Shown in pieces: positions 44,399-54,267 of a stretch of DNA of 64,000 nt. Within the stretch, counting starts at the first letter, position 1. Every line of letters begins with the position of its first letter. The notes beneath the pieces are model-generated. The model searched no databases. It saw nothing but the letters and a program-made list of their open reading frames with translations, and had not been told where the DNA came from. The stretch is taken from NCBI GenBank assembly GCA_900548695.1, contig URLC01000001.1:124001-188000 (forward strand), written 5' to 3'. The position numbers were made by a program, and so were the translations under genes. Origin of the DNA: an uncultured Mycoplasmatota bacterium (GTDB lineage: Bacteria; Bacillota_I; Bacilli_A; RF39; UBA660).

Positions 44399-45505
44399 AA
44401 AATCACTAAATTAAAATTAGTAAATTTTAGAAATTATTCTACTTTAGCTATTAAACTGGGTGATGGGATGAATATTTTTGTAGGGGATAATGCTCAGGGA
44501 AAGACAAATATTTTGGAGGCAATTACTATTTTATCACTTACAAAATCACACCGTTTAGGTGTACACCCTAATGTCATTATGTTTGATAGAAAGAAAGCTA
44601 AAATAAAAGGAGTTATTCGAAAAGATCAAATTATTTCTAAGTTAGAAATTGATATGGAAGAAAATAACAAAAAATTATTTTTAAATCAAACGGAAATAAA
44701 AAAAGTAGCTGATTATATATCTAATTTAAATGTAATTGTTTTTTCTCCAGATGATTTAGAAATTATTAAAGGTTCACCAAATGTAAGAAGAAATCTATTA
44801 AACATACAGCTTTCACAGATTTCTAAAGTTTATTTAACTGTTTATAATGAATATAATAAGTTATTACGTACTCGTAATGAGTATTTGAAAGTTTTATTTC
44901 AAAATTCTATTGCAGATTCTAGTTATTTAGATATTATAACTGATAAATTAGTTGAAAAGGCAGTAATTATCTATCAAATGAGGAAAGAATATTTAGATTT
45001 TGTTAATAATTCTATTGATAAATATTATAAAGATATAAATGGGGATAGTGGTTTATTGGTGGAATATCATCCAAATATTGAGTTTGATTCATATGATAAG
45101 GAGTCAATTAGAAAAACTTTAAAGCATTATTATAAAAAGAATTATAAAAAGGAACTTAACTATGGTATGACTTTAGTTGGACCGCATAGGGATGATTTTA
45201 CCTTTTTATTTTGTGGAAAAGATTTAAAATTTTTTGGATCTCAAGGGCAACAAAAAACTGCTGTTTTAGCTTATAAATTATCTGAAATAGATATATTCAG
45301 AGAAAAACTAAATACTTTGCCAGTATTGCTTTTAGATGATATTTTTAGTGAATTGGATTTAAAAAAGAGAAATAGACTGTTGAAATTGATTCATCAGGGT
45401 ATTCAAAGTATTATTACAACTACTGATTTAAGAAACATTAATAAAAAATATTTAGAGAATGCTTATATATACAATGTTAAAAATGGTAATGTAGAAAGAA
45501 AGTAG
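44396..45505 (+). CDS. recF: DNA replication and repair protein RecF
   Basis: A 369-residue SMC-like ATPase that helps load RecA at gaps. Walker A is [14 protein letters not shown], the signature region is LVGPHRDDF followed by [17 protein letters not shown], and Walker B is [11 protein letters not shown]. The start is TTG at 44396: an in-frame stop lies immediately upstream, and the family begins at this point. The TTG overlaps the stop of a short leader ORF and has no good ribosome site of its own. Confidence 0.95.
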   Translation: MKITKLKLVNFRNYSTLAIKLGDGMNIFVGDNAQGKTNILEAITILSLTKSHRLGVHPNVIMFDRKKAKIKGVIRKDQIISKLEIDMEENNKKLFLNQTEIKKVADYISNLNVIVFSPDDLEIIKGSPNVRRNLLNIQLSQISKVYLTVYNEYNKLLRTRNEYLKVLFQNSIADSSYLDIITDKLVEKAVIIYQMRKEYLDFVNNSIDKYYKDINGDSGLLVEYHPNIEFDSYDKESIRKTLKHYYKKNYKKELNYGMTLVGPHRDDFTFLFCGKDLKFFGSQGQQKTAVLAYKLSEIDIFREKLNTLPVLLLDDIFSELDLKKRNRLLKLIHQGIQSIITTTDLRNINKKYLENAYIYNVKNGNVERK

Positions 45506-45513
45506 GTATTTAT

Positions 45514-47442
45514 ATGAATGAAGAAAAAGTCGAAAAACAATACGATTCTTCGTCTATACAGGTCTTAGAGGGTTTAGAGGCTGTTCGTAAAAGACCAGGA
45601 ATGTATATTGGTACTACTAGTTCTAGAGGTCTTCACCATTTAGTGTGGGAAATTGTTGATAATGCAATTGATGAGGCTTTAGCTGGTTATTGTACTCATA
45701 TTGAAGTAGAAATTGGTAAAGAAAATACTATTACTGTTAAAGATAATGGTCGTGGAGTTCCGGTAGAAGTTCATCCAAAAACTGGAAAGAGTACAGTTGA
45801 AACAGTTTATACCGTATTACATGCGGGTGGTAAATTTGGTGGTGGAGGTTACAAGGTTTCTGGTGGACTTCATGGCGTTGGTGCCAGTGTTGTTAATGCT
45901 TTATCTGAATGGATGGAAGTAAGGGTTTACAAGAATGGAAACGTTTATTATCAACGTTATTTTAATGGAGGACATCCAGAGGAAGCTTTAAAGATTATTG
46001 GAAGCTGTGATGAGGATAGAACTGGTACAACAGTTACTTTTAAACCAGATCCAGAAATATTTACAGAAACTACAATTTATGATTATGATATCTTAAAAAC
46101 AAGACTTCGTGAGTTAGCGTTTTTAAATAGAGGATTAAGAATTTCCCTTTATGATTTGAGAGAAGATAATTTATCAAATACTTTTTGTTACGAGGGTGGA
46201 ATTAGTGAATATGTAGCAATGCTTAATAAAGAGAAAAAACCGATTCATGAAACTATAATTGATTGTGCTGGAGTTGAGAATGATATTGCATTAGAGGTTG
46301 CATTACAATATAACGAGACATATAATTCTAGTATTTATTCTTTTGTTAATAACATTAATACACCAGAAGGTGGTACTCATGAAGATGGTGTTAGAAGGGC
46401 TTTAACGCGTATTTTAAATAAATATGCATCTAATAATGGATTACTTAAAAATAATGATGATTCTTTAACTGGTGATGATGTTAAGGAAGGTTTAACAATG
46501 ATTGTTTCTATTAAACATCCTAATCCACAATTTGAAGGTCAAACAAAGACAAAACTTGGTAATAGTGAGTGTAGAGCTATATCTGACCGTATTTTTTCAG
46601 AAGCTTTTGAAAGATTTTTAATGGAAAACCCTGATCAAGCAAGGATTATTATTGATAAAAGTATGACGGCATCACGAGCAAGAGTAGCTGCGAAGAGAGC
46701 GCGTGAATTAACTCGTAGAAAAGGTGATTTAGATATTACTAATTTCTATGGTAAATTATCTGATTGTAAGAGTAAAGATTCTTCAGAATGTGAAATATTT
46801 TTAGTCGAAGGGGATTCTGCTGGTGGTTCTGCAATTAAAGGAAGAAATAGTATGACTCAAGCAATTTTACCTCTTCGTGGTAAGATTTTAAATGTTGAAA
46901 AAGCAAGACTTGATCGTGCTCTCGCAAATGAAGAAATTCGTACGATTATTACCGCTTTTGGTACTGGAATAGGTGATGATTTTGATCTTAGTAAATTGAG
47001 ATATGACAAAATTATTATTATGACAGATGCTGATGTTGATGGATCTCATATTCGCGTGTTGTTATTAACGCTATTTTATCGCTTTTTTAAGCCTATTGTA
47101 GAAGCTGGACATGTATATGCTGCCCAACCACCACTTTTTGTCATAAAACACGGTAAAAACATTAAATATGTGTTAAATGAACAAGAACGTGATGAATACT
47201 TAGCAACTTTATCTCCAAACACTAAATATGATATTATGCGTATGAAAGGTTTGGGAGAGATGGATGCTGAGGAATTGAATGAGACTACGATGGATATTGA
47301 AAAACGTGTATTACGTCAAATTACTGTAGAAGATGCTATGGCAGCAGATGAAACATTCTCTAAATTGATGGGTGAAGAAGTAGAACCTAGAAGAACATTT
47401 ATTGAAGATAATGCTGTATATGTACAGAATTTGGATATTTAG
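45514..47442 (+). CDS. gyrB: DNA gyrase subunit B
   Basis: A 642-residue ATPase subunit of gyrase, which introduces negative supercoils. The GHKL ATP site reads [24 protein letters not shown] and [15 protein letters not shown]. The TOPRIM domain has [11 protein letters not shown] and [15 protein letters not shown]; the end shows QRFKGLGEM-like [14 protein letters not shown]. It begins 9 bases after recF and precedes gyrA by 13 bases. Confidence 0.97.
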   Translation: MNEEKVEKQYDSSSIQVLEGLEAVRKRPGMYIGTTSSRGLHHLVWEIVDNAIDEALAGYCTHIEVEIGKENTITVKDNGRGVPVEVHPKTGKSTVETVYTVLHAGGKFGGGGYKVSGGLHGVGASVVNALSEWMEVRVYKNGNVYYQRYFNGGHPEEALKIIGSCDEDRTGTTVTFKPDPEIFTETTIYDYDILKTRLRELAFLNRGLRISLYDLREDNLSNTFCYEGGISEYVAMLNKEKKPIHETIIDCAGVENDIALEVALQYNETYNSSIYSFVNNINTPEGGTHEDGVRRALTRILNKYASNNGLLKNNDDSLTGDDVKEGLTMIVSIKHPNPQFEGQTKTKLGNSECRAISDRIFSEAFERFLMENPDQARIIIDKSMTASRARVAAKRARELTRRKGDLDITNFYGKLSDCKSKDSSECEIFLVEGDSAGGSAIKGRNSMTQAILPLRGKILNVEKARLDRALANEEIRTIITAFGTGIGDDFDLSKLRYDKIIIMTDADVDGSHIRVLLLTLFYRFFKPIVEAGHVYAAQPPLFVIKHGKNIKYVLNEQERDEYLATLSPNTKYDIMRMKGLGEMDAEELNETTMDIEKRVLRQITVEDAMAADETFSKLMGEEVEPRRTFIEDNAVYVQNLDI

Positions 47443-47455
47443 GAGGTAAAATAGG

Positions 47456-49960
47456 ATGGATAGATTAGAAAAAAATAATATAGTTAATGAAGTTCGTGAT
47501 TCTTTCCTTGAATATTCAATGAGTGTTATTGTATCACGTGCTTTACCGGATTTAAGAGATGGTTTAAAGCCTGTTCATAGGCGTATTCTTTATTCTATGT
47601 ATGAATCTGGTTATACACCTGACAAACCTCATAAGAAGAGTGCTAGAATTGTCGGTGATGTTATGGGTAAGTATCATCCTCATGGTGATTCTAGTATTTA
47701 TGAAGCAATGGTTCGTATGGCTCAAGATTTCTCTTACCGTTATATGTTAGTTGATGGTCACGGTAATTTTGGTAATATTGAGGGTTATGGTGCTGCAGCA
47801 ATGCGTTATACTGAGTCCAGATTATCTAAAATTTCTCTAGAGTTACTTAGAAATATAAATAAGGATACTGTTGATTTTCTTCCAAACTTTGATGAATCAG
47901 AAAAAGAGCCAGAGATTTTACCTTCCAGGTTTCCTAATATCTTAGTAAATGGTACTATGGGTATTGCCGTTGGTATGGCTACTAATATTCCACCACATAA
48001 TTTAAAAGAAGTTATTGATGGATGTATTGCTTATATTGATAATCCTGAGATTGATGTTGATGGACTAATGCAATATATTAAAGGACCTGATTTTCCAACA
48101 GGAGCAACTATTTTAGGAAATAGTGGTATTAAAAAGGCTTATGAAACAGGTCGTGGAAGTATTACTATTCGTAGTAAGGCTAGAATAGAAGAGAAAAATG
48201 GAAGACATTATATTATTGTTGATGAAGTTCCCTATGGTATTAATACTTTAGAACTTAAGAATAAGGTTGCTGATTTAGTTCATAATAAGGTAATTGATGG
48301 TATTACTGATTATCATACTGATTTGAAAGATGGTATTAAGATTACAATTACTTTGAAAAAGGATGCTAATCCACAAGTAGTTCTTAATAATTTATATAAA
48401 CATACGGCTTTTCAAACAAATTACGGAATTATTTTCTTAATGTTGGATCAAGGAGTTCCTAAAACACTTGGTTTAAAGGAAATTATTTCTAAATATATTG
48501 ACTATCAAAAAGAAATTATTATTCGTCGTACTAAGTTTGATTTAGCTAAAGATGAAGCTAGAGCTCATATTTTAGAAGGTTTAAAGATTGCTTTAGATCA
48601 TATTGATGCTATTATTCAATTGATTAAATCTGCAAAAAATGATGAAGAAGCAATGAATGGTCTTAGAAATAATTATAAATTATCTGAAGCTCAAGCTCAG
48701 GCTATCTTAGAAATGAAGTTAAGAAGATTGACTGGCTTAGAGAGAGATAAAATTGAAAATGAGTTGCAAGAGTTACTTGCTGAAATAGAAGAATTAAAAG
48801 CAATTTTAGCTAGTGAAGCACGTGTATTGCAAATAATTAAGGATGAAATGACTGAAATTAAGAATAAATATGGAGATGAACGTCGTACTAATATTGATAT
48901 GACTGCAATTGAATATATTGAAGATGAATCTTTAATTCCTGTTGAAGATATTATTGTAACTTTAACTAATAAGGGTTATATTAAGAGATTAAAATCTGAT
49001 ACTTATAAAACACAAAATCGCGGCGGTGTTGGTATTAAAGGAATGGCTACTAATGAAGAAGATTTTGTAGAACAGTTAATTTCTATGAAAACACACGATT
49101 ATATTTTATTCTTTTCAAATAAGGGTAGAATTTATCGATTAAAAGGTTATGAAGTACCTGAATTTAGTAGACAATCAAAGGGATTGCCAATTATAAATCT
49201 TTTACCACTTGAAAAAGGTGAAAACATTAGTTCGATAATTGAATTATCAGCAGAAAATGAATTATATAAATATTTAGTTTTTGTTACTAAGCAAGGATTA
49301 ATTAAACGTACCGATTTATCTGAGTTTGATAATATTCGTAAGAGTGGTAAGATTGCTATTAATTTAAAAGATGATGATGAATTAATTTATGTTGGTGTTA
49401 CTACTGGTGATGATGAAATAGCAATTGGTGCTAATAATGGTCGTATGGTTCGTTTTAATGAAGATGAGGTACGTGTTATGGGACGTAGTGCTTCTGGTGT
49501 TAAAGGTATTGATTTAGAGGATAGTAGAGTAATAGGTGCGGAAGTAATTAAGACTGGTCAACAGATATTGATTGTTACTGAAAATGGTTATGGTAAAAAG
49601 TCTGATATTGAGGAGTATCGTTTAACTCACCGTGGTAGTAAGGGGGTTAAGGCTCTTAATATCACAGAAAAGAATGGTATGATGGTTGCTTTAAATTGTG
49701 TAAATCCGAAAGAAGAATATGACCTAATGATTATTACCGATAGTGGAATTATTATTAAATTACCATTAGAACAAGTTTCTACATTAAAGAGAGCTACTCA
49801 AGGAGTTCGTTTGATTAATTTGAAAGATGATCAAAAGGTTTCTACTGTGGCTATTGTTGAAAAAGAAATGGACGAAGAATCGGAGCAAAGCCAAGAAATA
49901 GTAGTAAACCATGTTGTGGAAAAAAATAATTTTGACAATCAAAATACGCAAAGTGAATAA
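47456..49960 (+). CDS. gyrA: DNA gyrase subunit A
   Basis: An 834-residue breakage-reunion subunit. The catalytic Tyr lies in [12 protein letters not shown], and the quinolone-resistance region reads [19 protein letters not shown] with the susceptible Ser. The C-terminal domain has six beta-pinwheel blades with the GyrA box-like [10 protein letters not shown], followed by an acidic tail. AGGAGGTAAAATAGG precedes the ATG. Confidence 0.97.
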   Translation: MDRLEKNNIVNEVRDSFLEYSMSVIVSRALPDLRDGLKPVHRRILYSMYESGYTPDKPHKKSARIVGDVMGKYHPHGDSSIYEAMVRMAQDFSYRYMLVDGHGNFGNIEGYGAAAMRYTESRLSKISLELLRNINKDTVDFLPNFDESEKEPEILPSRFPNILVNGTMGIAVGMATNIPPHNLKEVIDGCIAYIDNPEIDVDGLMQYIKGPDFPTGATILGNSGIKKAYETGRGSITIRSKARIEEKNGRHYIIVDEVPYGINTLELKNKVADLVHNKVIDGITDYHTDLKDGIKITITLKKDANPQVVLNNLYKHTAFQTNYGIIFLMLDQGVPKTLGLKEIISKYIDYQKEIIIRRTKFDLAKDEARAHILEGLKIALDHIDAIIQLIKSAKNDEEAMNGLRNNYKLSEAQAQAILEMKLRRLTGLERDKIENELQELLAEIEELKAILASEARVLQIIKDEMTEIKNKYGDERRTNIDMTAIEYIEDESLIPVEDIIVTLTNKGYIKRLKSDTYKTQNRGGVGIKGMATNEEDFVEQLISMKTHDYILFFSNKGRIYRLKGYEVPEFSRQSKGLPIINLLPLEKGENISSIIELSAENELYKYLVFVTKQGLIKRTDLSEFDNIRKSGKIAINLKDDDELIYVGVTTGDDEIAIGANNGRMVRFNEDEVRVMGRSASGVKGIDLEDSRVIGAEVIKTGQQILIVTENGYGKKSDIEEYRLTHRGSKGVKALNITEKNGMMVALNCVNPKEEYDLMIITDSGIIIKLPLEQVSTLKRATQGVRLINLKDDQKVSTVAIVEKEMDEESEQSQEIVVNHVVEKNNFDNQNTQSE

Positions 49961-49980
49961 AATTATTTAAATTGATTTTA

Positions 49981-50008
49981 GAGAGAAATTTAATTTCTCT
50001 TTTTTTAT
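49981..50008 (+). terminator. Terminator after gyrA
   Basis: AGAGAAATT/AATTTCTCT stem with a minimal loop and a run of seven T. Confidence 0.85.
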
Positions 50009-50135
50009 TGCGTTTATTTAGTGTTGATTTATAAGTATATTTAATAAATAGTTTTTTTAATTTGCGTTTTTTACTCATTATTTCTGTGGATAAAATGTTT
50101 TTGATAGTAACGTATTTTGATAAATTGAAGCAAAA

Positions 50136-50151
50136 TATTTCCTGGGAAATA
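50136..50151. promoter_or_regulatory. Noc-binding-type palindrome (one mismatch)
   Basis: TATTTCCTGGGAAATA differs from the Bacillus Noc box TATTTCCCGGGAAATA at one central base. Confidence 0.65.
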
Positions 50152-50249
50152 ATTTGCAGATAGTATTATTAAAGATTTATTTCTATATGATATAAGGGTT
50201 TTATTGTATACTGTGGAAAAAAATATTTCCCAAATTTAGTATTTTTATA

Positions 50250-50265
50250 TGTTTCACGTGAAACA
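50250..50265. promoter_or_regulatory. parS: parS site 1
   Basis: A perfect TGTTTCACGTGAAACA, the ParB/Spo0J binding palindrome; symmetry extends to 24 bases (50246-50269). Confidence 0.95.
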
Positions 50266-50485
50266 TATAAAGTAAAGTATAATTTAAGAAAGAAAAGTAA
50301 TTTATTATTAACATATTTGAATTAATGATATTTTTTATTAATTACTTTTGTGAATTGGTGTGAAATTTTCTATTGAATTGTAATTGAAGAGTATTATAAA
50401 AAGAATACTAAAGTGAAAAATACGTATATATTAATTCGAAGTTAATAATTATTTAAAGATGTGTTTTTATTATGATTGGTGATTT

Positions 50486-50578
50486 ATGTTTAATTATGTA
50501 AGAGTTTATTATAAAAAGAAAACGATGTTTATTAAATTTGTTCGGAGTTTAGTGATTTTAATTTTGAAGAAGAAATGA
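50486..50578 (+). CDS. Possible 30-residue cationic hydrophobic peptide
   Basis: An open frame of 30 codons with GGTGATTT before its ATG. The product has a basic start, a hydrophobic centre (FIKFVRSLVILIL) and a KKK end, like small membrane peptides or type I toxins. It lies between parS sites. It may be chance in AT-rich DNA; nothing else supports it. Confidence 0.2.
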   Translation: MFNYVRVYYKKKTMFIKFVRSLVILILKKK

Positions 50579-50598
50579 CTTTGCTATTCTATAAAAAA

Positions 50599-50614
50599 TG
50601 TTTCACGTGGAACA
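50599..50614. promoter_or_regulatory. parS: parS site 2
   Basis: TGTTTCACGTGGAACA; read on the other strand it is TGTTCCACGTGAAACA, which fits the TGTTNCACGTGAAACA consensus. Confidence 0.92.
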
Positions 50615-50726
50615 TTGAATACTTTTTAATAAGAGCCTGATTTACATTACTAATATTATTTTTTTTATGCAGTGCTATTTAGATTTAAGTTGATTGATTC
50701 TAGAATGTTGTTCAAAAAAATATATA

Positions 50727-50742
50727 TGTTTCACGTGAAACA
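50727..50742. promoter_or_regulatory. parS: parS site 3
   Basis: A perfect TGTTTCACGTGAAACA, again with TATA flanks extending the palindrome. Confidence 0.95.
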
Positions 50743-50752
50743 TATAAAATGA

Positions 50753-50781
50753 TTTACTTTTTTTGTTTTTTATATTAGAAT
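50753..50781 (+). promoter_or_regulatory. Promoter of the SRP RNA
   Basis: TTTACT (50753-50758), a 17-base spacer and TAGAAT (50776-50781), about 7 bases before the first base of the SRP RNA. Confidence 0.65.
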
Positions 50782-50787
50782 GTATGT

Positions 50788-50866
50788 AGTGCAATAAAAG
50801 TGCTAGAAACAGGTCAGGACTGGAAGGTAGCAGCCTTAATAGTTAACTTTTATGTGCACTTTTATT
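50788..50866 (+). ncRNA. ffs: Signal recognition particle RNA (small bacterial type)
   Basis: The conserved tip reads CAGGTCAGGACTGGAAGGTAG followed by CAGCC, matching the SRP domain IV core (GGTCAGG...GGAAGGNAGCAGCC) with its GGAA tetraloop. Flanking GTGCAATAAAAGT and ACTTTTATGTGCAC pair to close the hairpin. A T-rich tract follows. The RNA guides membrane-protein translation with Ffh. Its place beside tadA and dnaX is the usual one. Confidence 0.92.
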
Positions 50867-50879
50867 TTGGGTGATAATT

Positions 50880-51326
50880 ATGAATATGAAATATATGGAT
50901 ATGGCTATTTTAGAAGCTAAAAAGGCAGCTTTGGAAGACGAAGTTCCTGTTGGTTGTGTTATTGTTTTTAATGATAATGTTATTTCTAAAGCTTATAATA
51001 AAAAAGAATCTTTGAAGATGGTTACTGGTCATGCGGAAATTATTGCTTTGGAAGAAGCTTCAAATAAGATGAATAATTGGCGCTTAGATGGTTGTGATGT
51101 TTATATTACTTTGGAACCTTGCCCTATGTGTGCCAGTGCTTTGAAGCAAGCAAGAGTTAATCACATTTATTGTGGATTATCTAATTCTGATAAAAATAAT
51201 TTTAAAATTATATCTGACATTTTGCAGTCGGATAGAACTAATCCTTCGGTTGCTATAACTAATGATTTAGCTGTGGAAAAAGTGTCTGCACTTTTAAAAA
51301 AATTTTTTGAAAATAGACGTAAATAG
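50880..51326 (+). CDS. tadA: tRNA-specific adenosine deaminase TadA
   Basis: A 148-residue zinc deaminase that converts A34 to inosine in tRNA-Arg. The catalytic HAE is in TGHAEIIALE and the zinc cysteines in EPCPMCASALKQARV. The ATG at 50880 has GGGTGATAATT upstream; a GTG at 50871 is less likely. It lies next to ffs and dnaX as in Bacillus. Confidence 0.95.
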   Translation: MNMKYMDMAILEAKKAALEDEVPVGCVIVFNDNVISKAYNKKESLKMVTGHAEIIALEEASNKMNNWRLDGCDVYITLEPCPMCASALKQARVNHIYCGLSNSDKNNFKIISDILQSDRTNPSVAITNDLAVEKVSALLKKFFENRRK

Positions 51327-51346
51327 ATGAAAAAAATCATCTTTTT
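51325..51346 (+). terminator. Terminator after tadA
   Basis: AGATGA-AAAAAA-TCATCT is followed by seven T. Confidence 0.85.
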
Positions 51347-51382
51347 TTGTGATATAATAAGGTTGATTTTGGGAGGTGCATT

Positions 51383-53113
51383 ATGTATCAAGCATTATAT
51401 AGAAAATATAGGCCTCAAACATTTGATGATGTAGTGGGACAAAATATGGTTGTGAGTGTATTGAAAAAATCAATTGTTTCTCATAAGTTTTCTCATGCGT
51501 ATATGTTTTTTGGATCTAGAGGAACAGGTAAAACATCGCTTTCAAAAATTTTTGCTAGAGCGGTTAATTGTTTGGAAACTACGGATGGTAATCCCTGTGG
51601 AAAATGTAAAAATTGTTTGGCGGCTAGTGAAAAGGAGTGCGTTGATATTTTAGAAATAGATGCTGCTTCTAATAATGGCGTTGATGAAATAAGAGAATTA
51701 CGGAATAAAATAAGTTTAGTACCAGCAGAACTTAAGTATAAGGTTTATATAATTGATGAAGTTCACATGTTGTCTATTGGTGCGTTCAATGCTTTATTAA
51801 AAACGTTAGAAGAACCACCTGAACATGCTATTTTTATTTTGGCTACTACTGATCCTCAAAAGGTTCCAGAAACTATTGTATCTCGTTGTCAATGCTTTTC
51901 TTTTCAACGTATTGCTACTGAAATGCTTGTTAAAAGGCTTGAATATGTTTGTATGCAAGAAAATATCGATATTGATTTTGATGTATTAAATGAGATAGCT
52001 ATTGCCTCAGATGGTGGTATGCGTGATTCATTAAGTATGCTAGATAAGTTGAGTTCATATACAAACGATAAGATTACTATGGAAATATATACAGAACTTA
52101 ATGGGTTAATTACCAAAAAAGATTTAAAATATTTTACTGATTGTATATTTGCTAATGATTATAAACAAGTCTTATTAAAAATTACAGAGTTTAATAATGC
52201 TGGAAAAAATTTGATTCAAATATTGTCTCAATTTATGTATTATTTGCGAGATTTACTTGTTGATTATTATGTTAATAATGTAGACTTGATTTATGATTTA
52301 AACTCTATGGAAAAACTTATTTCCATTATAAACGAAAAAATGTTCGATATTAAAAAAAGTGGTAATCCTAAAATATATATTGAAGTATTGATTTTAAATT
52401 TTATGTCTTCTAATCAGTTTGATGGTAGCCAAAATATCAATAAAACTCGAGAAATAGTTGAAAAAATAAATTTAAAAGAAAAAAAATCCCAGGAAGTTGT
52501 TGAAAATAATGTTTTTGATAATAATGAAGAGCAGGAGTCTTCAAAAAAAGTCACAGAAATAGTGGATAAGAAAGAACTTGTTGGTGATAATGTTATAAAA
52601 TTAGAAAATAATATTACTGATTTTTCTGAGTTTCAAAGTGATATTTTAAATCTTTCTGATATTTTAAAAGTTAGAATTAATAATGCGTTTGCATTGGCTA
52701 ATAAACAAGTTTTGAATCATGAGTTGGAAAATCTTAATATTTTGAATGATTATACTTTTGATCAAAAAATAGGTTATTTAGTTTGTGAAATTTTGAATTC
52801 CAAGTTTAGAGTTGCTAGTGAAGATATTATTGTTATTAGTTATGAATATGATTCGATAGTGAAACAAAATTTACCACATTTAGAGGAGATGGAGGATGTT
52901 TATTATCAGCTTACTAATTCATTAAAGAAGTTTGCTATTATTACTGATGAAGAATGGAATCAGTTGAAAGCAGAATATATTCAACATTTAAAAGAGGGAA
53001 AGAATTATGAAATTCTTGAAGAACCAGAGAAAGAGTTTAAAAAAATAGAAAGTAATGATATACTATCTAATAGTGCTACATTATTATTTGGAGATATTGT
53101 AGAAATAGATTAA
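51383..53113 (+). CDS. dnaX: DNA polymerase III subunits gamma/tau
   Basis: A 576-residue clamp-loader ATPase. Walker A is GSRGTGKTSLSKIFA, the zinc module uses CLETTDGNPCGKCKNC, and Walker B and sensor motifs are IDEVHMLSIGAFNALLKTLEEPP and LATTDPQKVP. Residues beyond about 360 are tau-specific and poorly conserved. GGGAGGTGCATT precedes the ATG. I see no obvious frameshift signal for a separate gamma. Confidence 0.96.
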   Translation: MYQALYRKYRPQTFDDVVGQNMVVSVLKKSIVSHKFSHAYMFFGSRGTGKTSLSKIFARAVNCLETTDGNPCGKCKNCLAASEKECVDILEIDAASNNGVDEIRELRNKISLVPAELKYKVYIIDEVHMLSIGAFNALLKTLEEPPEHAIFILATTDPQKVPETIVSRCQCFSFQRIATEMLVKRLEYVCMQENIDIDFDVLNEIAIASDGGMRDSLSMLDKLSSYTNDKITMEIYTELNGLITKKDLKYFTDCIFANDYKQVLLKITEFNNAGKNLIQILSQFMYYLRDLLVDYYVNNVDLIYDLNSMEKLISIINEKMFDIKKSGNPKIYIEVLILNFMSSNQFDGSQNINKTREIVEKINLKEKKSQEVVENNVFDNNEEQESSKKVTEIVDKKELVGDNVIKLENNITDFSEFQSDILNLSDILKVRINNAFALANKQVLNHELENLNILNDYTFDQKIGYLVCEILNSKFRVASEDIIVISYEYDSIVKQNLPHLEEMEDVYYQLTNSLKKFAIITDEEWNQLKAEYIQHLKEGKNYEILEEPEKEFKKIESNDILSNSATLLFGDIVEID

Positions 53114-53128
53114 AAAAGGAGATTATTT

Positions 53129-53425
53129 ATGAATATTCAAGCTATGATGAAGCAAGCACAAAGCTTGCAAAAAGAAATGATGAAAGCTAAGGATGAAATT
53201 GATTCTACTGAATTTGTAGGAGAAAGTTCTCTTGTTAAAGTTACAATTAAAGGAACAAAAGAAGTTGTTAAAGTAGAAATTGATAAATCTAACTCATTAG
53301 ATTCTGATGACTTAGAAATGTTAGAAGATATGATTTTAGTTGCTATTAATGAGGCAAATAAAAAAGTCGATGAAATGACTGAAAAGAAAATGGGAAAATT
53401 TGGTAATATTCCAGGGTTGTTTTAG
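53129..53425 (+). CDS. ebfC: Nucleoid-associated protein EbfC/YaaK
   Basis: A 98-residue YbaB/EbfC-family DNA-binding protein: MNIQAMMKQAQSLQKEM start and FVGESSLVKVTIKGTKEVVKVEIDKS core. AAGGAGATTATTT precedes the ATG. It lies between dnaX and recR in the conserved order. Confidence 0.95.
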   Translation: MNIQAMMKQAQSLQKEMMKAKDEIDSTEFVGESSLVKVTIKGTKEVVKVEIDKSNSLDSDDLEMLEDMILVAINEANKKVDEMTEKKMGKFGNIPGLF

Positions 53426-53433
53426 AGGAAAAA

Positions 53434-54030
53434 ATGTATCCTACGAGTATTAGAAGTTTGATTGAATCTTTTAAATTTTTACCTGGGATTGGTGAAAAAA
53501 CGGCAGAACGTCTAGCTTTTGCTGTTTTAGAGTTAGAAGATGAACAAGTTCAATTATTTTCTGATAGCATTTTAGCTGTTAATGAAAAAATTCATCCTTG
53601 TTCTATTTGTAATACTTTTACAGATTCTGATATTTGCTTTGTTTGTAATGATTCTACACGTGATAAAAATGTACTTTGTGTAGTTGAAGATACAAAAAAT
53701 GTTTTTTTATTTGAGAAGCTTGGAATGTTTCATGGATTGTATCATGTTTTGGATGGACTTATTTCACCATTAGATGGTATTAATCCTGAGGATATTGGTT
53801 TAGATAAGTTAATTGACAGAATTAAAAATGATAATTTTAAAGAGGTTATTTTTGCTTTTAAACCTAGTATTGAAGGTGAAACAACAGCTCTTTATATTAA
53901 ACGTGTACTAGAAGGAATGGGAGTTAAGGTAACTCGTTTAGCTAGTGGTGTACCAATGGGTGCAGATATGGAATATGTTGATAGCTTAACATTAGAAAGA
54001 GCTTTAAATGACAGAAAAGAAATAGAATAA
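53434..54030 (+). CDS. recR: Recombination protein RecR
   Basis: A 198-residue recombination mediator that works with RecF and RecO. The HhH motif FLPGIGEKTAERLAFAVL is followed by a C4 zinc finger (CSICNTFTDSDICFVC) and a TOPRIM domain (VVEDTKNVFLFEK, ALYIKRVLEGMGVKVTRLASGVPMG). AGAGGAAAAA precedes the ATG. Confidence 0.97.
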   Translation: MYPTSIRSLIESFKFLPGIGEKTAERLAFAVLELEDEQVQLFSDSILAVNEKIHPCSICNTFTDSDICFVCNDSTRDKNVLCVVEDTKNVFLFEKLGMFHGLYHVLDGLISPLDGINPEDIGLDKLIDRIKNDNFKEVIFAFKPSIEGETTALYIKRVLEGMGVKVTRLASGVPMGADMEYVDSLTLERALNDRKEIE

Positions 54031-54070
54031 AATTTTTGTTTTTTCATATTTTTAATCAAGGAGATAATAT

Positions 54071-54256
54071 ATGAAAAAAATAATAGAATTATTCAAAAAA
54101 GTAGTAGTTAGTGGTTTCCTTTTATATGGATATAATTTAATAGCTGTTAATTTTAATATGATTTTACCAATTAATCTAGTTACTTTGCTTTCTATTACGT
54201 TGCTTGGGACACCAGCATTGATTGCATTAGTACTATTTAGAATTTTGATTTTGTAA
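54071..54256 (+). CDS. bofA: BofA-like inhibitor of pro-sigma-K processing, short form
   Basis: A 61-residue membrane protein with two hydrophobic segments and LPINLVTLLSITLLGTPALIALVLF, close to the conserved end of BofA. BofA in Bacillus (87 residues) holds SpoIVFB inactive in the forespore outer membrane; this copy lacks part of the N-terminal helix and the usual NP is NL. AAGGAGATAATAT precedes the ATG. It follows recR as in Bacillus. Confidence 0.75.
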   Translation: MKKIIELFKKVVVSGFLLYGYNLIAVNFNMILPINLVTLLSITLLGTPALIALVLFRILIL

Positions 54257-54267
54257 GTGGTGATATA

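Larger units (their letters stand above)
49961..50787. other. Non-coding centromere-like region with parS, Noc-type and DnaA sites
   Basis: More than 800 bases without a convincing long gene. It holds the gyrA terminator, three parS sites, a Noc-type palindrome, a perfect DnaA box (TGTGGATAA, 50085-50093), a near box (50212-50220), and a doubtful 30-codon ORF (50486-50578). Base composition is very AT-rich. Confidence 0.85.

Noticed and set aside
47530..47545. CACGTG cores elsewhere (for example in gyrA, rpmE and mnmG)
   Set aside because: The flanks do not match TGTTNCAC/GTGAAACA, so they are not parS.
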